In this document: in pieces, positions 33,351 through 41,623 of the stretch
How the letters are laid out: every line of letters starts with the position of its first letter
Numbering within the stretch: the first letter of the stretch is position 1
Source: JANXQE01 sp035294005
GTDB taxonomy: Bacteria > Verrucomicrobiota > Verrucomicrobiia > Limisphaerales > UBA8199
Length of the DNA stretch: 64,000 nt
Assembly (NCBI GenBank): GCA_035294005.1
Contig: DATGLT010000445.1
Coordinates: forward strand, 1-64,000
Direction: 5' to 3'
The notes under the pieces: model-generated
The model's input: the letters and a program-made list of their open reading frames with translations, nothing else
What the model was told of the DNA's origin: nothing
The model's database searches: none
Position numbers and translations under genes: made by a program

Positions 33351-33382
33351 AAAACATATAAGAGCTTTATTCTCTGTGTCGC

Positions 33383-33411
33383 AACGTAGCGGAGCCCCTG
33401 ATCCAGGTCAA
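33383..33411 (-). promoter_or_regulatory. Candidate sigma-70 promoter for clpP-clpX
   Basis: On the minus strand TTGACC (33411-33406) and TACGTT (33388-33383) are separated by 17 bases. The -35 matches five of six consensus bases and the -10 three of six. Predicted transcription start is near 33376, giving a leader of about 26 bases before the clpP ATG. No heat-shock consensus (sigma-32 or CIRCE) is seen. Confidence 0.45.
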
Positions 33412-33443
33412 GCGTGCCCCGAACCAGCATCAACCAATAACAA

Positions 33444-33965
33444 CTAATTCCACGTCCGCCCTTTTACGGATGCCAGGACTCTCGGCCAAATCAGCAACAA
33501 AGCGCTTGCGAACTCTTGCGGCTTCTGTTCCATCCATTTTGTGACCATCCCAGGGCTGAACCAACCGCCGCTCTCGATTTCTTCCAGGTTTAATTGGAAA
33601 GGGCCTTCCGCTTCGCATCGATAGACCCAGACATGTTCCTGGTCGGTCATGTCGGAAGCGGGTAACTTGAAAAGCGGCAGCGGTGGAGTTTTCAACTGCA
33701 GGCCGATTTCCTCGCGCAGTTCGCGAAGCGCGCAGGCATCATAGCTCTCTCCGCTGTCCACGTGGCCCGAAGCTGAAGAATCCCACAGTCCGGGCTGCCG
33801 ATCTTTGCTCATTGAGCGTTTTTGGAGAAAAACATCGCCTCGCTGGTTAAAAACCAGAACATGCGTGGCCCGGTGCATGAGGCCAAGTCGATGGACTTCG
33901 CTTCGCGGGCGGCGATCCACAACTTCATCACGTTCGTTTACCACGTCAAAGATTTCTTCGCTCAT
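33444..33965 (-). CDS. Nudix hydrolase, Idi/YfcD-like
   Basis: 173 residues. The start EEIFDVVNERDEVVDRRPRSEVHRLGLMHRATHV is characteristic of the isopentenyl-diphosphate isomerase-like/YfcD Nudix group. The Nudix box lies in SGHVDSGESYDACALRELREEIGL (about 66-89, ends REEIGL). True IPP isomerase has a Cys and a Glu pair absent here, and members of the YfcD group are Nudix hydrolases of unknown substrate. Overlaps rsmA by 20 bases, so it is the last gene of the queE-aminotransferase-rsmA run. Confidence 0.85.
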   Translation of the reverse strand: MSEEIFDVVNERDEVVDRRPRSEVHRLGLMHRATHVLVFNQRGDVFLQKRSMSKDRQPGLWDSSASGHVDSGESYDACALRELREEIGLQLKTPPLPLFKLPASDMTDQEHVWVYRCEAEGPFQLNLEEIESGGWFSPGMVTKWMEQKPQEFASALLLIWPRVLASVKGRTWN

Positions 33966-34806
33966 ATAAAATCCGGGTGAGTTTCGTGAATTGTTCGAGA
34001 CTCACCATTTCAGCGCGCACCGCCGATGGCAATCCGGTTTCCTGCAAAGCGCGTTCCACAGCGCTGGTCTCCCAGTCCTCCTTCAGAAGCTTGGCCATCA
34101 TTTTGCGCCGCTGCGAGAAGCTGCGCTTGAGGATGGATACAAAACATGGGCGCAAATCCCCGGTCAACAGCGGGGGCGTCCTCCTGGAAAGGATCACGCA
34201 AGCCGACTCGACATCCGGCTGAGGGAAAAAGCAGCCGGCGGGGATCTTAAACCAGTCGATCGGCAGGTAATCCAACTGCACAAGCAGTGTGAGGACCCCG
34301 TAATCGGGCGTGCCCGGGCGCGCCGTCAATCTGCGCGCCACTTCGAGCTGGAGGGTGACCACGATCCGTTTGGGTCCGAGGTCATTCAAGGCGAGTTCGA
34401 CGAGGATCGGAGAGGCCACCGAGTAAGGCAGGTTGGCAACCAGTTTCCATTCTCGCCAATCGGCCTTGTTGGTCTTGAGGTACTCGAGTGCGTCGGCCTC
34501 AACGAGCTTCAAATGCGCAGACTTGAAAGACACCGCCTCTGCCTCGGCTGAAAATCGTTGCCGCATAATTTCAATCAATCGCGCATCTTTCTCGATTGCC
34601 AGGACTTCGCCTGCCGCGGCCACCAATAATTCCGTCAAAGGTCCCAGTCCGGGCCCGATCTCGAGCACTTTGTCCTCGGGGCCGATCTCCGCCTCTCTTA
34701 TAATGCGCCGCAGTTGATTGCCATCGTGAAGAAAATTCTGGCCGAGGGATTTTGTCAATTGCACGCCACGCTCGGCCAGGATTTGCCTCATCTCGCTCAG
34801 CTTCAT
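33946..34806 (-). CDS. rsmA: 16S rRNA dimethyladenosine transferase RsmA (KsgA)
   Basis: 286 residues. Dimethylates the two adjacent adenines in the 3' hairpin of 16S rRNA late in small-subunit assembly. LTKSLGQNFLHD (18-28), VLEIGPGLGPLTELL (47-61), AIEKDARLIEIM and NLPYSVASPIL (125-135, motif IV NLPY) are all in place, as is PDVESACVIL and the late FSQRRKMMAK. Overlaps the aminotransferase stop by four bases. Confidence 0.96.
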   Translation of the reverse strand: MKLSEMRQILAERGVQLTKSLGQNFLHDGNQLRRIIREAEIGPEDKVLEIGPGLGPLTELLVAAAGEVLAIEKDARLIEIMRQRFSAEAEAVSFKSAHLKLVEADALEYLKTNKADWREWKLVANLPYSVASPILVELALNDLGPKRIVVTLQLEVARRLTARPGTPDYGVLTLLVQLDYLPIDWFKIPAGCFFPQPDVESACVILSRRTPPLLTGDLRPCFVSILKRSFSQRRKMMAKLLKEDWETSAVERALQETGLPSAVRAEMVSLEQFTKLTRILYERRNL

Positions 34807-36185
34807 ATTCGCAAGGTCTTGAGCATGGCCGATTCCAGTGCCGACACAGCCGACCGCAATTGATTCTTTTGGATTGTTAAGGGCGGCGTGAAGCTGATGA
34901 CGTTCGAATGCTCTCCCTCCGGCAGAAGAATGAACCCGCGCTTTAGCATGTTCTTAATGATGTCCAGCGCAAAGGCGGTAGCCGGTTTGTTCCCTCGCAG
35001 GATTTCGATACCCGCGAGCAATCCCCGCCCGCGGACGTAACATTTCACATTCGAACCGCGGGACTGGCTGGCCATGGCGCACAAGTCTTCCAAGAGCAAC
35101 TCGCCCAAAGCCGCGCTGCGATCCACCAAGTTGAGCCTTTGAATCTCACGAATGTTTTCCAGCGCCATTGCACATCCGACCGGGTGACCCAGAAAAGTGC
35201 TGGTATGAATGGCTTCCCCGTTGGAAACAGGCCAAGCGGCATCCATAACCGCAGCTTTGCCCACGCACGCTGAGAGCGGAAAACCGCCGGTCAGAGCTTT
35301 GCCCAGGCAAATGATGTCGGGAATGACATTCGAATGCTCGCAGGCAAACCAGGTGCCGGCACGACCGAAACCGGTATAGATTTCGTCCAGGATCAAAAGC
35401 GCGTCATTTTCATCGGCGACTCGCCGGAGCATTGCCAGGAAAGCATCCGGGGGCACGTTGATGCCGCCTCGCGCCTGAATCGGTTCGACGAGGATCGCGC
35501 CTATTCGGCGTCTTCTCAGCTTTTGCCTAAGCAATGTTTCGAGCGCCTCAACCGATGGTTGGTCGCTAGAGTAAAGGATTCCTTTGCCTTCCTGCCCTGG
35601 GCACATGCTGCGATGACTTGGGTACGAGACGAACGACGCAAACTCGCGAAGCTGATCGCGAAAGGGGCCGCGAAAGTGTTCCCGGTAGGTCGCGTTGAGC
35701 GCGCCATACCCGAGACCATGATAAGCGTTTCGGAAGGCGATGATACCAGATTGGGACGTGGCAAGCCGCGCCGTTTTCAAGGCCGCTTCCACAGCTTCGA
35801 AACCGGAATTGCAGAAAATCGTTTTGCCCTTTATCCTGGCACTTCGAGCCGAGCCGGCCGCGGTCCAGCGTTCAAAAGTCAGTTCGCTAAGCTTTGCCGC
35901 CAATTCCGCTTTCGCCCGATGCGGGTGCACGTCGCCCATGGCGTGAACGAGGCGGCTCATTTGCCTGCGTGCGGCCTGGATGACGCGGGGATTGGCGTGG
36001 CCCGTTGCCGCCACCCCGAACGCAGCCGTCAAGTCGAGATGGCGATTCCCGTTTTCATCCCAAACGTGCACGCCGCTCGCTCGTTCCCACACAATTGGCC
36101 ATGAACCATCCGGATCGATGAAGGTGACATTCCGAGACTCATACGTTCGCAAGAGTCGCAAGGTCGGCGATGTTCCCCGCGGCAT
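34803..36185 (-). CDS. PLP-dependent class III aminotransferase
   Basis: 460 residues. Class III (GABA/ornithine/adenosylmethionine-8-amino-7-oxononanoate type) fold. PLP features: ILDEIYTGFGRAGTWFACEH with the Asp that binds the pyridine nitrogen, and CLGKALTGGFPLSACVG with the Schiff-base Lys. Also FCNSGFEAVEAALKTARL for the phosphate site and HTSTFLGHPVGCAMAL. Closest general resemblance is to 4-aminobutyrate/acetylornithine-type aminotransferases; substrate not predictable. Directly follows queE (3 bases) and overlaps rsmA, an operon of otherwise unrelated functions. Confidence 0.88.
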   Translation of the reverse strand: MPRGTSPTLRLLRTYESRNVTFIDPDGSWPIVWERASGVHVWDENGNRHLDLTAAFGVAATGHANPRVIQAARRQMSRLVHAMGDVHPHRAKAELAAKLSELTFERWTAAGSARSARIKGKTIFCNSGFEAVEAALKTARLATSQSGIIAFRNAYHGLGYGALNATYREHFRGPFRDQLREFASFVSYPSHRSMCPGQEGKGILYSSDQPSVEALETLLRQKLRRRRIGAILVEPIQARGGINVPPDAFLAMLRRVADENDALLILDEIYTGFGRAGTWFACEHSNVIPDIICLGKALTGGFPLSACVGKAAVMDAAWPVSNGEAIHTSTFLGHPVGCAMALENIREIQRLNLVDRSAALGELLLEDLCAMASQSRGSNVKCYVRGRGLLAGIEILRGNKPATAFALDIIKNMLKRGFILLPEGEHSNVISFTPPLTIQKNQLRSAVSALESAMLKTLRI

Positions 36186-36188
36186 GGA

Positions 36189-36941
36189 TCAAACTCCGCG
36201 TTGCTCAGCCGGCCAGATCACTTTATGCAGCTGAATTTGGAACCGCACCGGCAACGCATCGGCGATGATCTTGTTGGCCAGTTCCTGCCGAGCAATCGGA
36301 CGTTGTCCGGCCGGAACCGGTTTCAGGGATTTATGACGTTGTTCCGCGGTTAACGGGTGAACCCACGAAATCAATATTGGGCAAATGGAGGCCAGGTCAT
36401 GTTGGGTTATGATCTCTTTCGTCCATTCGTAGTCTTCAAGGGTGCCGATCACGAACTTTATTTCGTCGGTGCGCTTCAGCAGGGGCACGTTGGACCAGCG
36501 ATTTTTGTCCATCTCCCCGCTGCTGGGACATTTCAAATCCATAATGCGATGGACCCGCGAATCAACCTGGCTGATGTCATGCGCGCCGCTGGTCTCGAGC
36601 AGGACGGTAAAACCGTCATCGCAGAGCCTCTTCATCAAGTCGTGCGAATTGGACTGCAACAACGGTTCGCCTCCGGTTAGTTCGACGAGGGGCAAGCGCA
36701 ACGTTGTCGAAGGTGCGCCAGGCAAAACGTTTCTTCGAAACGGAGCAGCCAACTCCTCGATTTTTCCGACGATTTCGGAGAGCGCCAACTTGCTGCCTTC
36801 CTTAAACGCATACGCAGTATCGCAGTAGGAGCACCGGAGATTGCAGGCCGTCAGCCGCACAAAAATACACGGCAACCCAGCAAAAGTGCTCTCACCTTGC
36901 AGGCTTAAATAGATTTCGTTGGTCACCAACCCGTTAGCCAT
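36189..36941 (-). CDS. queE: 7-carboxy-7-deazaguanine synthase QueE
   Basis: 250 residues from ATG 36941 (MANGLVTNEIYLSLQGESTF). Radical SAM enzyme forming the deazapurine ring on the way to queuosine. The cluster motif CNLRCSYCDTAYAF has Cys at 33, 37 and 40, the CxxxCxxC spacing, and ELTGGEPLLQ is the SAM-binding GGE motif. A longer frame to 37010 is not used. Queuosine genes queC, queD and tgt are not near; the aminotransferase follows. Confidence 0.93.
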   Translation of the reverse strand: MANGLVTNEIYLSLQGESTFAGLPCIFVRLTACNLRCSYCDTAYAFKEGSKLALSEIVGKIEELAAPFRRNVLPGAPSTTLRLPLVELTGGEPLLQSNSHDLMKRLCDDGFTVLLETSGAHDISQVDSRVHRIMDLKCPSSGEMDKNRWSNVPLLKRTDEIKFVIGTLEDYEWTKEIITQHDLASICPILISWVHPLTAEQRHKSLKPVPAGQRPIARQELANKIIADALPVRFQIQLHKVIWPAEQRGV

Positions 36942-37040
36942 TAGTTTTGGCAGTTTAAACGGGTTTGGCGCCGATGACACGAACGAATCGGGTTGCCGTT
37001 CGCGGGTCAAAGCGCGGGTTACTCACCAGTGGACAAACTG

Positions 37041-38288
37041 CTATGGAGATAAATGGTCCCTCGAACCCCAGGTGCGCAAAATTGGTTCAAGGGTCTCTGT
37101 GAATCGAGCCCGGGCCACCGGGCCGACGTGGGTTAAATCTTCGTAATCAGACTCGCCCTGCGGCGGAAAATTATCTTCCTCCAACAAAATGAAGTTGTCG
37201 TACCGAGTTGCCAGCTTTCGCAGAAAAGCGCGCATTTGATTACGCAGGGTGGGGTCCAATCGTCGAGCAAGAACGGGATTGACCTGCCCGCAACAGGCAA
37301 TGACGGTGCGGTGCCGAGCCCGGCACTTCTCAACGAAGGCGTCAAATGCGTGAAATGAAAAATCCGACTGGGCGTTTACGCCGAACACAGCAGCAAATTC
37401 AGCCGCTCGCTGCGAAAGGTTGGAATCCAAAGCGGCGTCACGCTGTTTCTGGCGAATCTTGGTGGCCTCGATTCCCAGGAGGCGTTCGGCAAGAGGCTCC
37501 CGGATCCAGAAGGGGGGCAGGACATCACCAAGAAGTCCGTAGCCCATGGATCGTGGAGACCAAGACCATTGACCCAATAAGCGATGGAATTCCGGCAGGT
37601 CGCGCGGAGTTAAAAAGAATGGCAAACCTTCGCCGACAGCACCCTCAAAAAAATTAAGCTCACTGAGATAACAGAGAATGGCATCGACTTGATGGCCTTC
37701 CAGCTTGCGATTGAGTAAGAGAAAGTCGTACGCGCGGTTTCCTGGAAAATACAGTTGCGTGGTGAAGATTTTGGGGCCCAGGTGTTCGTTCAACTCACGC
37801 GCGTCAATCTGGGCAAGGACCTGGCTCGATCCCGCCAGCACGACTTTCAAAGGCGCTGGGCTCTCGTTCATGAGGAGCAGTTTGATATGAAATTGCGTGA
37901 GGTTGTTGGTGGAGCCCTTTCCAGTCCAAAATAAACACCAGAAAAGGCAGGTTCCAAAAGCGCACTTGAGCCAAAGGTTAACCCCCAAAAACCCAGCTAC
38001 GGAAAAGGGAACCCATTTCCACAAAACGGGAAGCCGGCGGGCTATCAATGTACCCAAAACGATGACACCCAGGCTCACGATAACCGTGACAGTTATAAGC
38101 CAGGCTGCCTCGTAAAAACGATGCTGCAGGAAAACGGCAACGTCGGAGAACTTGCCATCGCCAGCGCGCAAAATACGCTCTCCCCAACGCTGGGACGCGA
38201 ATGCCGAGATTCGTTTAGCCAGCGCCCAATAGCTTGACCACACCACAACCGGTGCCACGAGGGAGCCAATCAAGAGCAGCCTTTTCAT
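37041..38288 (-). CDS. SGNH-like membrane-anchored partner of MBOAT acyltransferase
   Basis: 415 residues. Three hydrophobic segments near 1-20, 62-85 and 95-122, then a soluble domain. VVLAGSSQVLAQID (149-162) looks like the GxSx nucleophile block I of SGNH hydrolases (Ser154 or 155) and DLTHVGPVA near 385 like the DxxH block V. Such proteins are usually encoded next to an MBOAT protein (compare DltD with DltB, AlgJ/AlgX with AlgI) and move the acyl group to an extracytoplasmic polymer. The MBOAT gene is two bases upstream. The target polymer is unknown. Confidence 0.7.
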   Translation of the reverse strand: MKRLLLIGSLVAPVVVWSSYWALAKRISAFASQRWGERILRAGDGKFSDVAVFLQHRFYEAAWLITVTVIVSLGVIVLGTLIARRLPVLWKWVPFSVAGFLGVNLWLKCAFGTCLFWCLFWTGKGSTNNLTQFHIKLLLMNESPAPLKVVLAGSSQVLAQIDARELNEHLGPKIFTTQLYFPGNRAYDFLLLNRKLEGHQVDAILCYLSELNFFEGAVGEGLPFFLTPRDLPEFHRLLGQWSWSPRSMGYGLLGDVLPPFWIREPLAERLLGIEATKIRQKQRDAALDSNLSQRAAEFAAVFGVNAQSDFSFHAFDAFVEKCRARHRTVIACCGQVNPVLARRLDPTLRNQMRAFLRKLATRYDNFILLEEDNFPPQGESDYEDLTHVGPVARARFTETLEPILRTWGSRDHLSP

Positions 38289-38290
38289 TC

Positions 38291-39943
38291 TCAGAATTGA
38301 AAGTAAATGAACTGCGACCCTTCAAACACACCTAGGCTCAGAATAGCAGCCAGGGCCAGAATAACTGCTACCACCTGTGAACCTGTGCGCCACCGAGAGA
38401 AGTGGTTCATCTCATCAAATTTCCATTGGAAAAATAAGCTGACACAGCCCAGCACCAGAATAGCCTGAGCGATCGGGTTAATGCGGGCCGGCCAGGCTAC
38501 CAGGCTCTCGAGGGAACGCAGGACAAAGTGGAATTGGTCAACTCCCGGAGCCAATGAGCCGGCGCGAAACAGCAACCAGCCAAGACAGGTAATGTGAAAA
38601 AAGACCACAATGAGAACAAAGCGCTTAACCAAGCCCATGAGGTCCCCGCCGGAAGGCGGTCGCGAAGGAGTCGAAATCGGCTGCGGGGTGGAGAGTGGAA
38701 CTGACTCCGGGGACGCGCTTTCTCTTTGGGATTCAGCATAGGAGGTCCACGAGCTTCCTTGGGCCAGGCTCACCGACGCCGTGGCCAATGTATTAACCGA
38801 AGGCCCCTGCATCACCGCATGGGCTTGAGACGTAGAGACCGGCAAAGGATGGGTGATCTCGGCCCGGCTGAAGGATTGGAATCGCGATGAGACGAAATCG
38901 TTCCACAGTCGTTGGCAGGCTAGAAGGCCCCCGTGATATAGTCCCCACAATACATAGGCGACACCGGCGCCATGCCACAAGCCGCCCAGCAACATCGTGA
39001 GCATCAGGTTTCGATAGGTCTTCATGCGTCCGTAGCGATTGCCTCCGAGGGGAATATAAAGATAATCGCGTAGCCAGGTGGAAAGGCTGATATGCCAGTG
39101 GCGCCAGAAAGCAGCGGGATTGGTGACCAGATAAGGAGCACGAAAATTCTCGACCAACTCGAAGCCCATCAATTTGGAGAGCCCTCGGGCAATATCCGAG
39201 TAGCCGGCAAAGTCGCCATAGATCTGGAAAGCAAAGGCGTAGATGACCAGCCAAAAGTTAGCGTCTGCCAAGGCAGGCAGGCTTCCTGAGAAACCCCAAG
39301 TAGTGATTTGGCCAAGACGATCCGCAATGACCACTTTTTTCAGATAGCCCATGAGGATCAGCCAAATTCCGTTGGCAACTTCCTCAGGAACAATTTTTCT
39401 AGGCCGCTGACATTGAGGCAGGAGCAAGGACGCCCGAACAATCGGCCCCGCCACCAGATGAGGAAAGAAGGCCACATACAACATGAAATCGAGGGGATTG
39501 CGAGCCGGCTTGAGTTCGCCACGATAAACATCGATGGTGTAGCTCATCGAGAGAAAGGTGTAGAATGAAATCCCTACCGGCAGAACCACGTGCAGGATGG
39601 GAAAACTCAAAGTGACGCCAAGGTGCGCGAATGCAGCTTGCAGGCTCTGCTCGAAAAACCCAAAGTACTTAAAGATACAAAGGACACCCAGGTTCACGGT
39701 CATGCTGGACGCCAGGAGAAACTTTCGTCGTTTCGGATCGGGTTCTTCGTCGATCCATAAAGCACAGAAGTAGTCAAATAATGTCGTGAACAGCAATAAG
39801 CCGAGGAAGCGGGGATCCCACCAGCCATAAAAAATGTAACTGGCAACCAGCAGCATCCAATTCTGGAAACGATGTTTCAAGCAATAGTACAGCGCCAGAA
39901 CCACGGACAAAAAAGCCAGAAAGGTTAACGAATTGAAAACCAT
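38291..39943 (-). CDS. MBOAT O-acyltransferase (AlgI/DltB family)
   Basis: 550 residues with about ten membrane spans. The signature is FWRHWHISLSTWLRDYLYIPLGG (279-301) and the active-site His324 in GGLWHGAGVAYVLWGLYHG. YGDFAGYSDIARGLSKLMG (242-260) is typical of AlgI. It moves acyl groups, usually acetyl, across the membrane for O-acetylation of a surface polymer. Between residues 356 and 434 there is a Ser/Pro/Thr-rich insert not present in typical members. Paired with the SGNH-like gene downstream; its leader is the 263-base gap divergent from gdhA. Confidence 0.92.
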   Translation of the reverse strand: MVFNSLTFLAFLSVVLALYYCLKHRFQNWMLLVASYIFYGWWDPRFLGLLLFTTLFDYFCALWIDEEPDPKRRKFLLASSMTVNLGVLCIFKYFGFFEQSLQAAFAHLGVTLSFPILHVVLPVGISFYTFLSMSYTIDVYRGELKPARNPLDFMLYVAFFPHLVAGPIVRASLLLPQCQRPRKIVPEEVANGIWLILMGYLKKVVIADRLGQITTWGFSGSLPALADANFWLVIYAFAFQIYGDFAGYSDIARGLSKLMGFELVENFRAPYLVTNPAAFWRHWHISLSTWLRDYLYIPLGGNRYGRMKTYRNLMLTMLLGGLWHGAGVAYVLWGLYHGGLLACQRLWNDFVSSRFQSFSRAEITHPLPVSTSQAHAVMQGPSVNTLATASVSLAQGSSWTSYAESQRESASPESVPLSTPQPISTPSRPPSGGDLMGLVKRFVLIVVFFHITCLGWLLFRAGSLAPGVDQFHFVLRSLESLVAWPARINPIAQAILVLGCVSLFFQWKFDEMNHFSRWRTGSQVVAVILALAAILSLGVFEGSQFIYFQF

Positions 39944-40155
39944 TGCAGCGTATTAAAGCGGGGACGGGGAATGGAGCTCCACAACTAAAGCCAGATCAAA
40001 TTGCCGGGCCAGTATTGCGGGTGGAAGCAATGCCTTTGGTTGCAATAAAGTCATGCGCGAAGACGTCATTTCAGGTTAATTTAGGTTCGGACCACGGCAA
40101 GGATAAACAGCGGACCAGCGAGTTGGCATTGGGGCCAGTTAAACGCGACTGATAA

Positions 40156-40199
40156 GCGAAAATTGCCGTGAAATCGAGCTCCTGACGGCTTATTTTCGC
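40156..40199 (+). promoter_or_regulatory. Large hairpin in the glutamate dehydrogenase leader
   Basis: GCGAAAAT (40156-40163) pairs with ATTTTCGC (40192-40199) and GCCGT (40165-40169) with ACGGC (40185-40189); one base on the left faces two on the right between the two stems, and the loop is 15 bases. Thirteen pairs in all, ending seven bases before the ATG of the gene at 40206, where no Shine-Dalgarno is visible. Suggests structure-based control of translation or mRNA stability. No T run follows, so it is not a terminator. Confidence 0.5.
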
Positions 40200-40205
40200 C
40201 GTGCG

Positions 40206-41462
40206 ATGCAAATTTACGATTCCCCCACGTTCCGCATGGCTTGCCAACAGTTCGACCTGGTTGCCGATCATCTGCAAATACCGGAATCGGAACGCGGTCG
40301 CCTGAAATTTCCGAAACGCTCGATGACAGTGGCGTTACCGATCCATCGAGACGACGGGTCAATCCAGGTGCTCAGCGGCTACCGCGTGCAGCATCACCTC
40401 ACGCTGGGGCCGACCAAGGGCGGGCTGCGATATCACCCGGACGTGAGCCTGGGTGAGGTCGCGGCTTTGGCGATGTGGATGAGCTGGAAGTGCGCGCTCA
40501 CTGGCCTGCCGTACGGAGGCGCCAAAGGAGGCGTCGCCTGCGATCCTGGGAAGCTTTCCCGCGATGAACTGGAACGCTTAACACGCAGGTACACCCAGGA
40601 GATGATTCCATTTATAGGGCCGCAAATCGATGTCATGGCTCCCGACCTTGGAACCAATGAACAGGTGATGGCGTGGATGATGGACACCTATTCAGTGCAC
40701 GCGGGCTATACCGTGCCGAGCATTGTAACTGGCAAGCCTGTGGGAATTGGAGGGTCGCTCGGCAGACGCGAGGCGACCGGACGCGGCGTTGGGTACCTGG
40801 TGAATCGCGCGACGGACACCATGGGCCTGGATATCAGCAAAGCGACTGCCGCGGTCCAGGGTTTCGGGAATGTCGGTTCGGTGGCTGCTCTTTCGCTGGA
40901 GCGGTATGGCGTGAAGGTCATCGCCGTTACGGACGCCTTCGGCGGCGTCTATAACAAGAATGGCTTGAATCTCTGGGAACTGGAAAAGCACGTCGCCAAT
41001 AATAAAACCGTGGCCGGGTTTTCCGAAGCCGATCCGATTACCAATGAACAACTGCTGGTGTTGCCGTGTGATATCCTCGTTCCCGCGGCTTTGGAGCGGC
41101 AGATCACGGAAGCCAATGCGGGCAAAATCAAATGCCGGATCCTTGCCGAGGCTGCTAATGGCCCCACCACGCCTGAAGCTGATGCGATTCTCAATAATCG
41201 GGAGGAGATCTTCGTAATCCCGGATGTGCTTTGCAATGCCGGCGGCGTCGTCGTCTCCTATTTCGAATGGGTTCAGGACTTGCAGAGCTTTTTCTGGAGC
41301 GAGACCGAAGTCGTCGACAAACTGTTTCGGATCCTGGAAAACGCCTTTTCCCAGGTGGTCGCGATTAGTCGAAAACAAAAACTGCCGATGCGAATGGCGG
41401 CCTTGAGTGTGGGGATAAAACGCGTGCAGGAGGCAAAACGCGTTCGAGGTCTATTCCCTTAG
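40206..41462 (+). CDS. Glu/Leu/Phe/Val dehydrogenase family, glutamate dehydrogenase
   Basis: 418 residues, typical of the hexameric ~45-kDa NAD(P)-glutamate dehydrogenases. YRVQHHLTLGPTKGGLRYHPDV, then LPYGGAKGGV with the catalytic Lys region, ERLTRRYTQEMIPFIGPQIDVMAPDLGTN, then the Rossmann part VQGFGNVGSVAALSL. DVLCNAGGVVVSYFEWVQD is the C-terminal signature. Links 2-oxoglutarate, ammonia and glutamate. The Rossmann GFGNVG followed by Ala suggests NAD or NADP without a clear choice. Single gene preceded by the hairpin described; divergent from the MBOAT pair. Confidence 0.9.
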   Translation: MQIYDSPTFRMACQQFDLVADHLQIPESERGRLKFPKRSMTVALPIHRDDGSIQVLSGYRVQHHLTLGPTKGGLRYHPDVSLGEVAALAMWMSWKCALTGLPYGGAKGGVACDPGKLSRDELERLTRRYTQEMIPFIGPQIDVMAPDLGTNEQVMAWMMDTYSVHAGYTVPSIVTGKPVGIGGSLGRREATGRGVGYLVNRATDTMGLDISKATAAVQGFGNVGSVAALSLERYGVKVIAVTDAFGGVYNKNGLNLWELEKHVANNKTVAGFSEADPITNEQLLVLPCDILVPAALERQITEANAGKIKCRILAEAANGPTTPEADAILNNREEIFVIPDVLCNAGGVVVSYFEWVQDLQSFFWSETEVVDKLFRILENAFSQVVAISRKQKLPMRMAALSVGIKRVQEAKRVRGLFP

Positions 41463-41623
41463 CCGACGGTGCTGGGTTGCGGGTTTGGCGACCAAACGAC
41501 GGGTGCGCGCCAATGTTTCGTTAAACCACGGTGGACGCGGCAAAACCGGAGCAACCGATCACAAACTGTCTCATTCCATTTGGGTGCATTCGAGGGCCGT
41601 GCTATGATTGCGTTGCCACCGCA

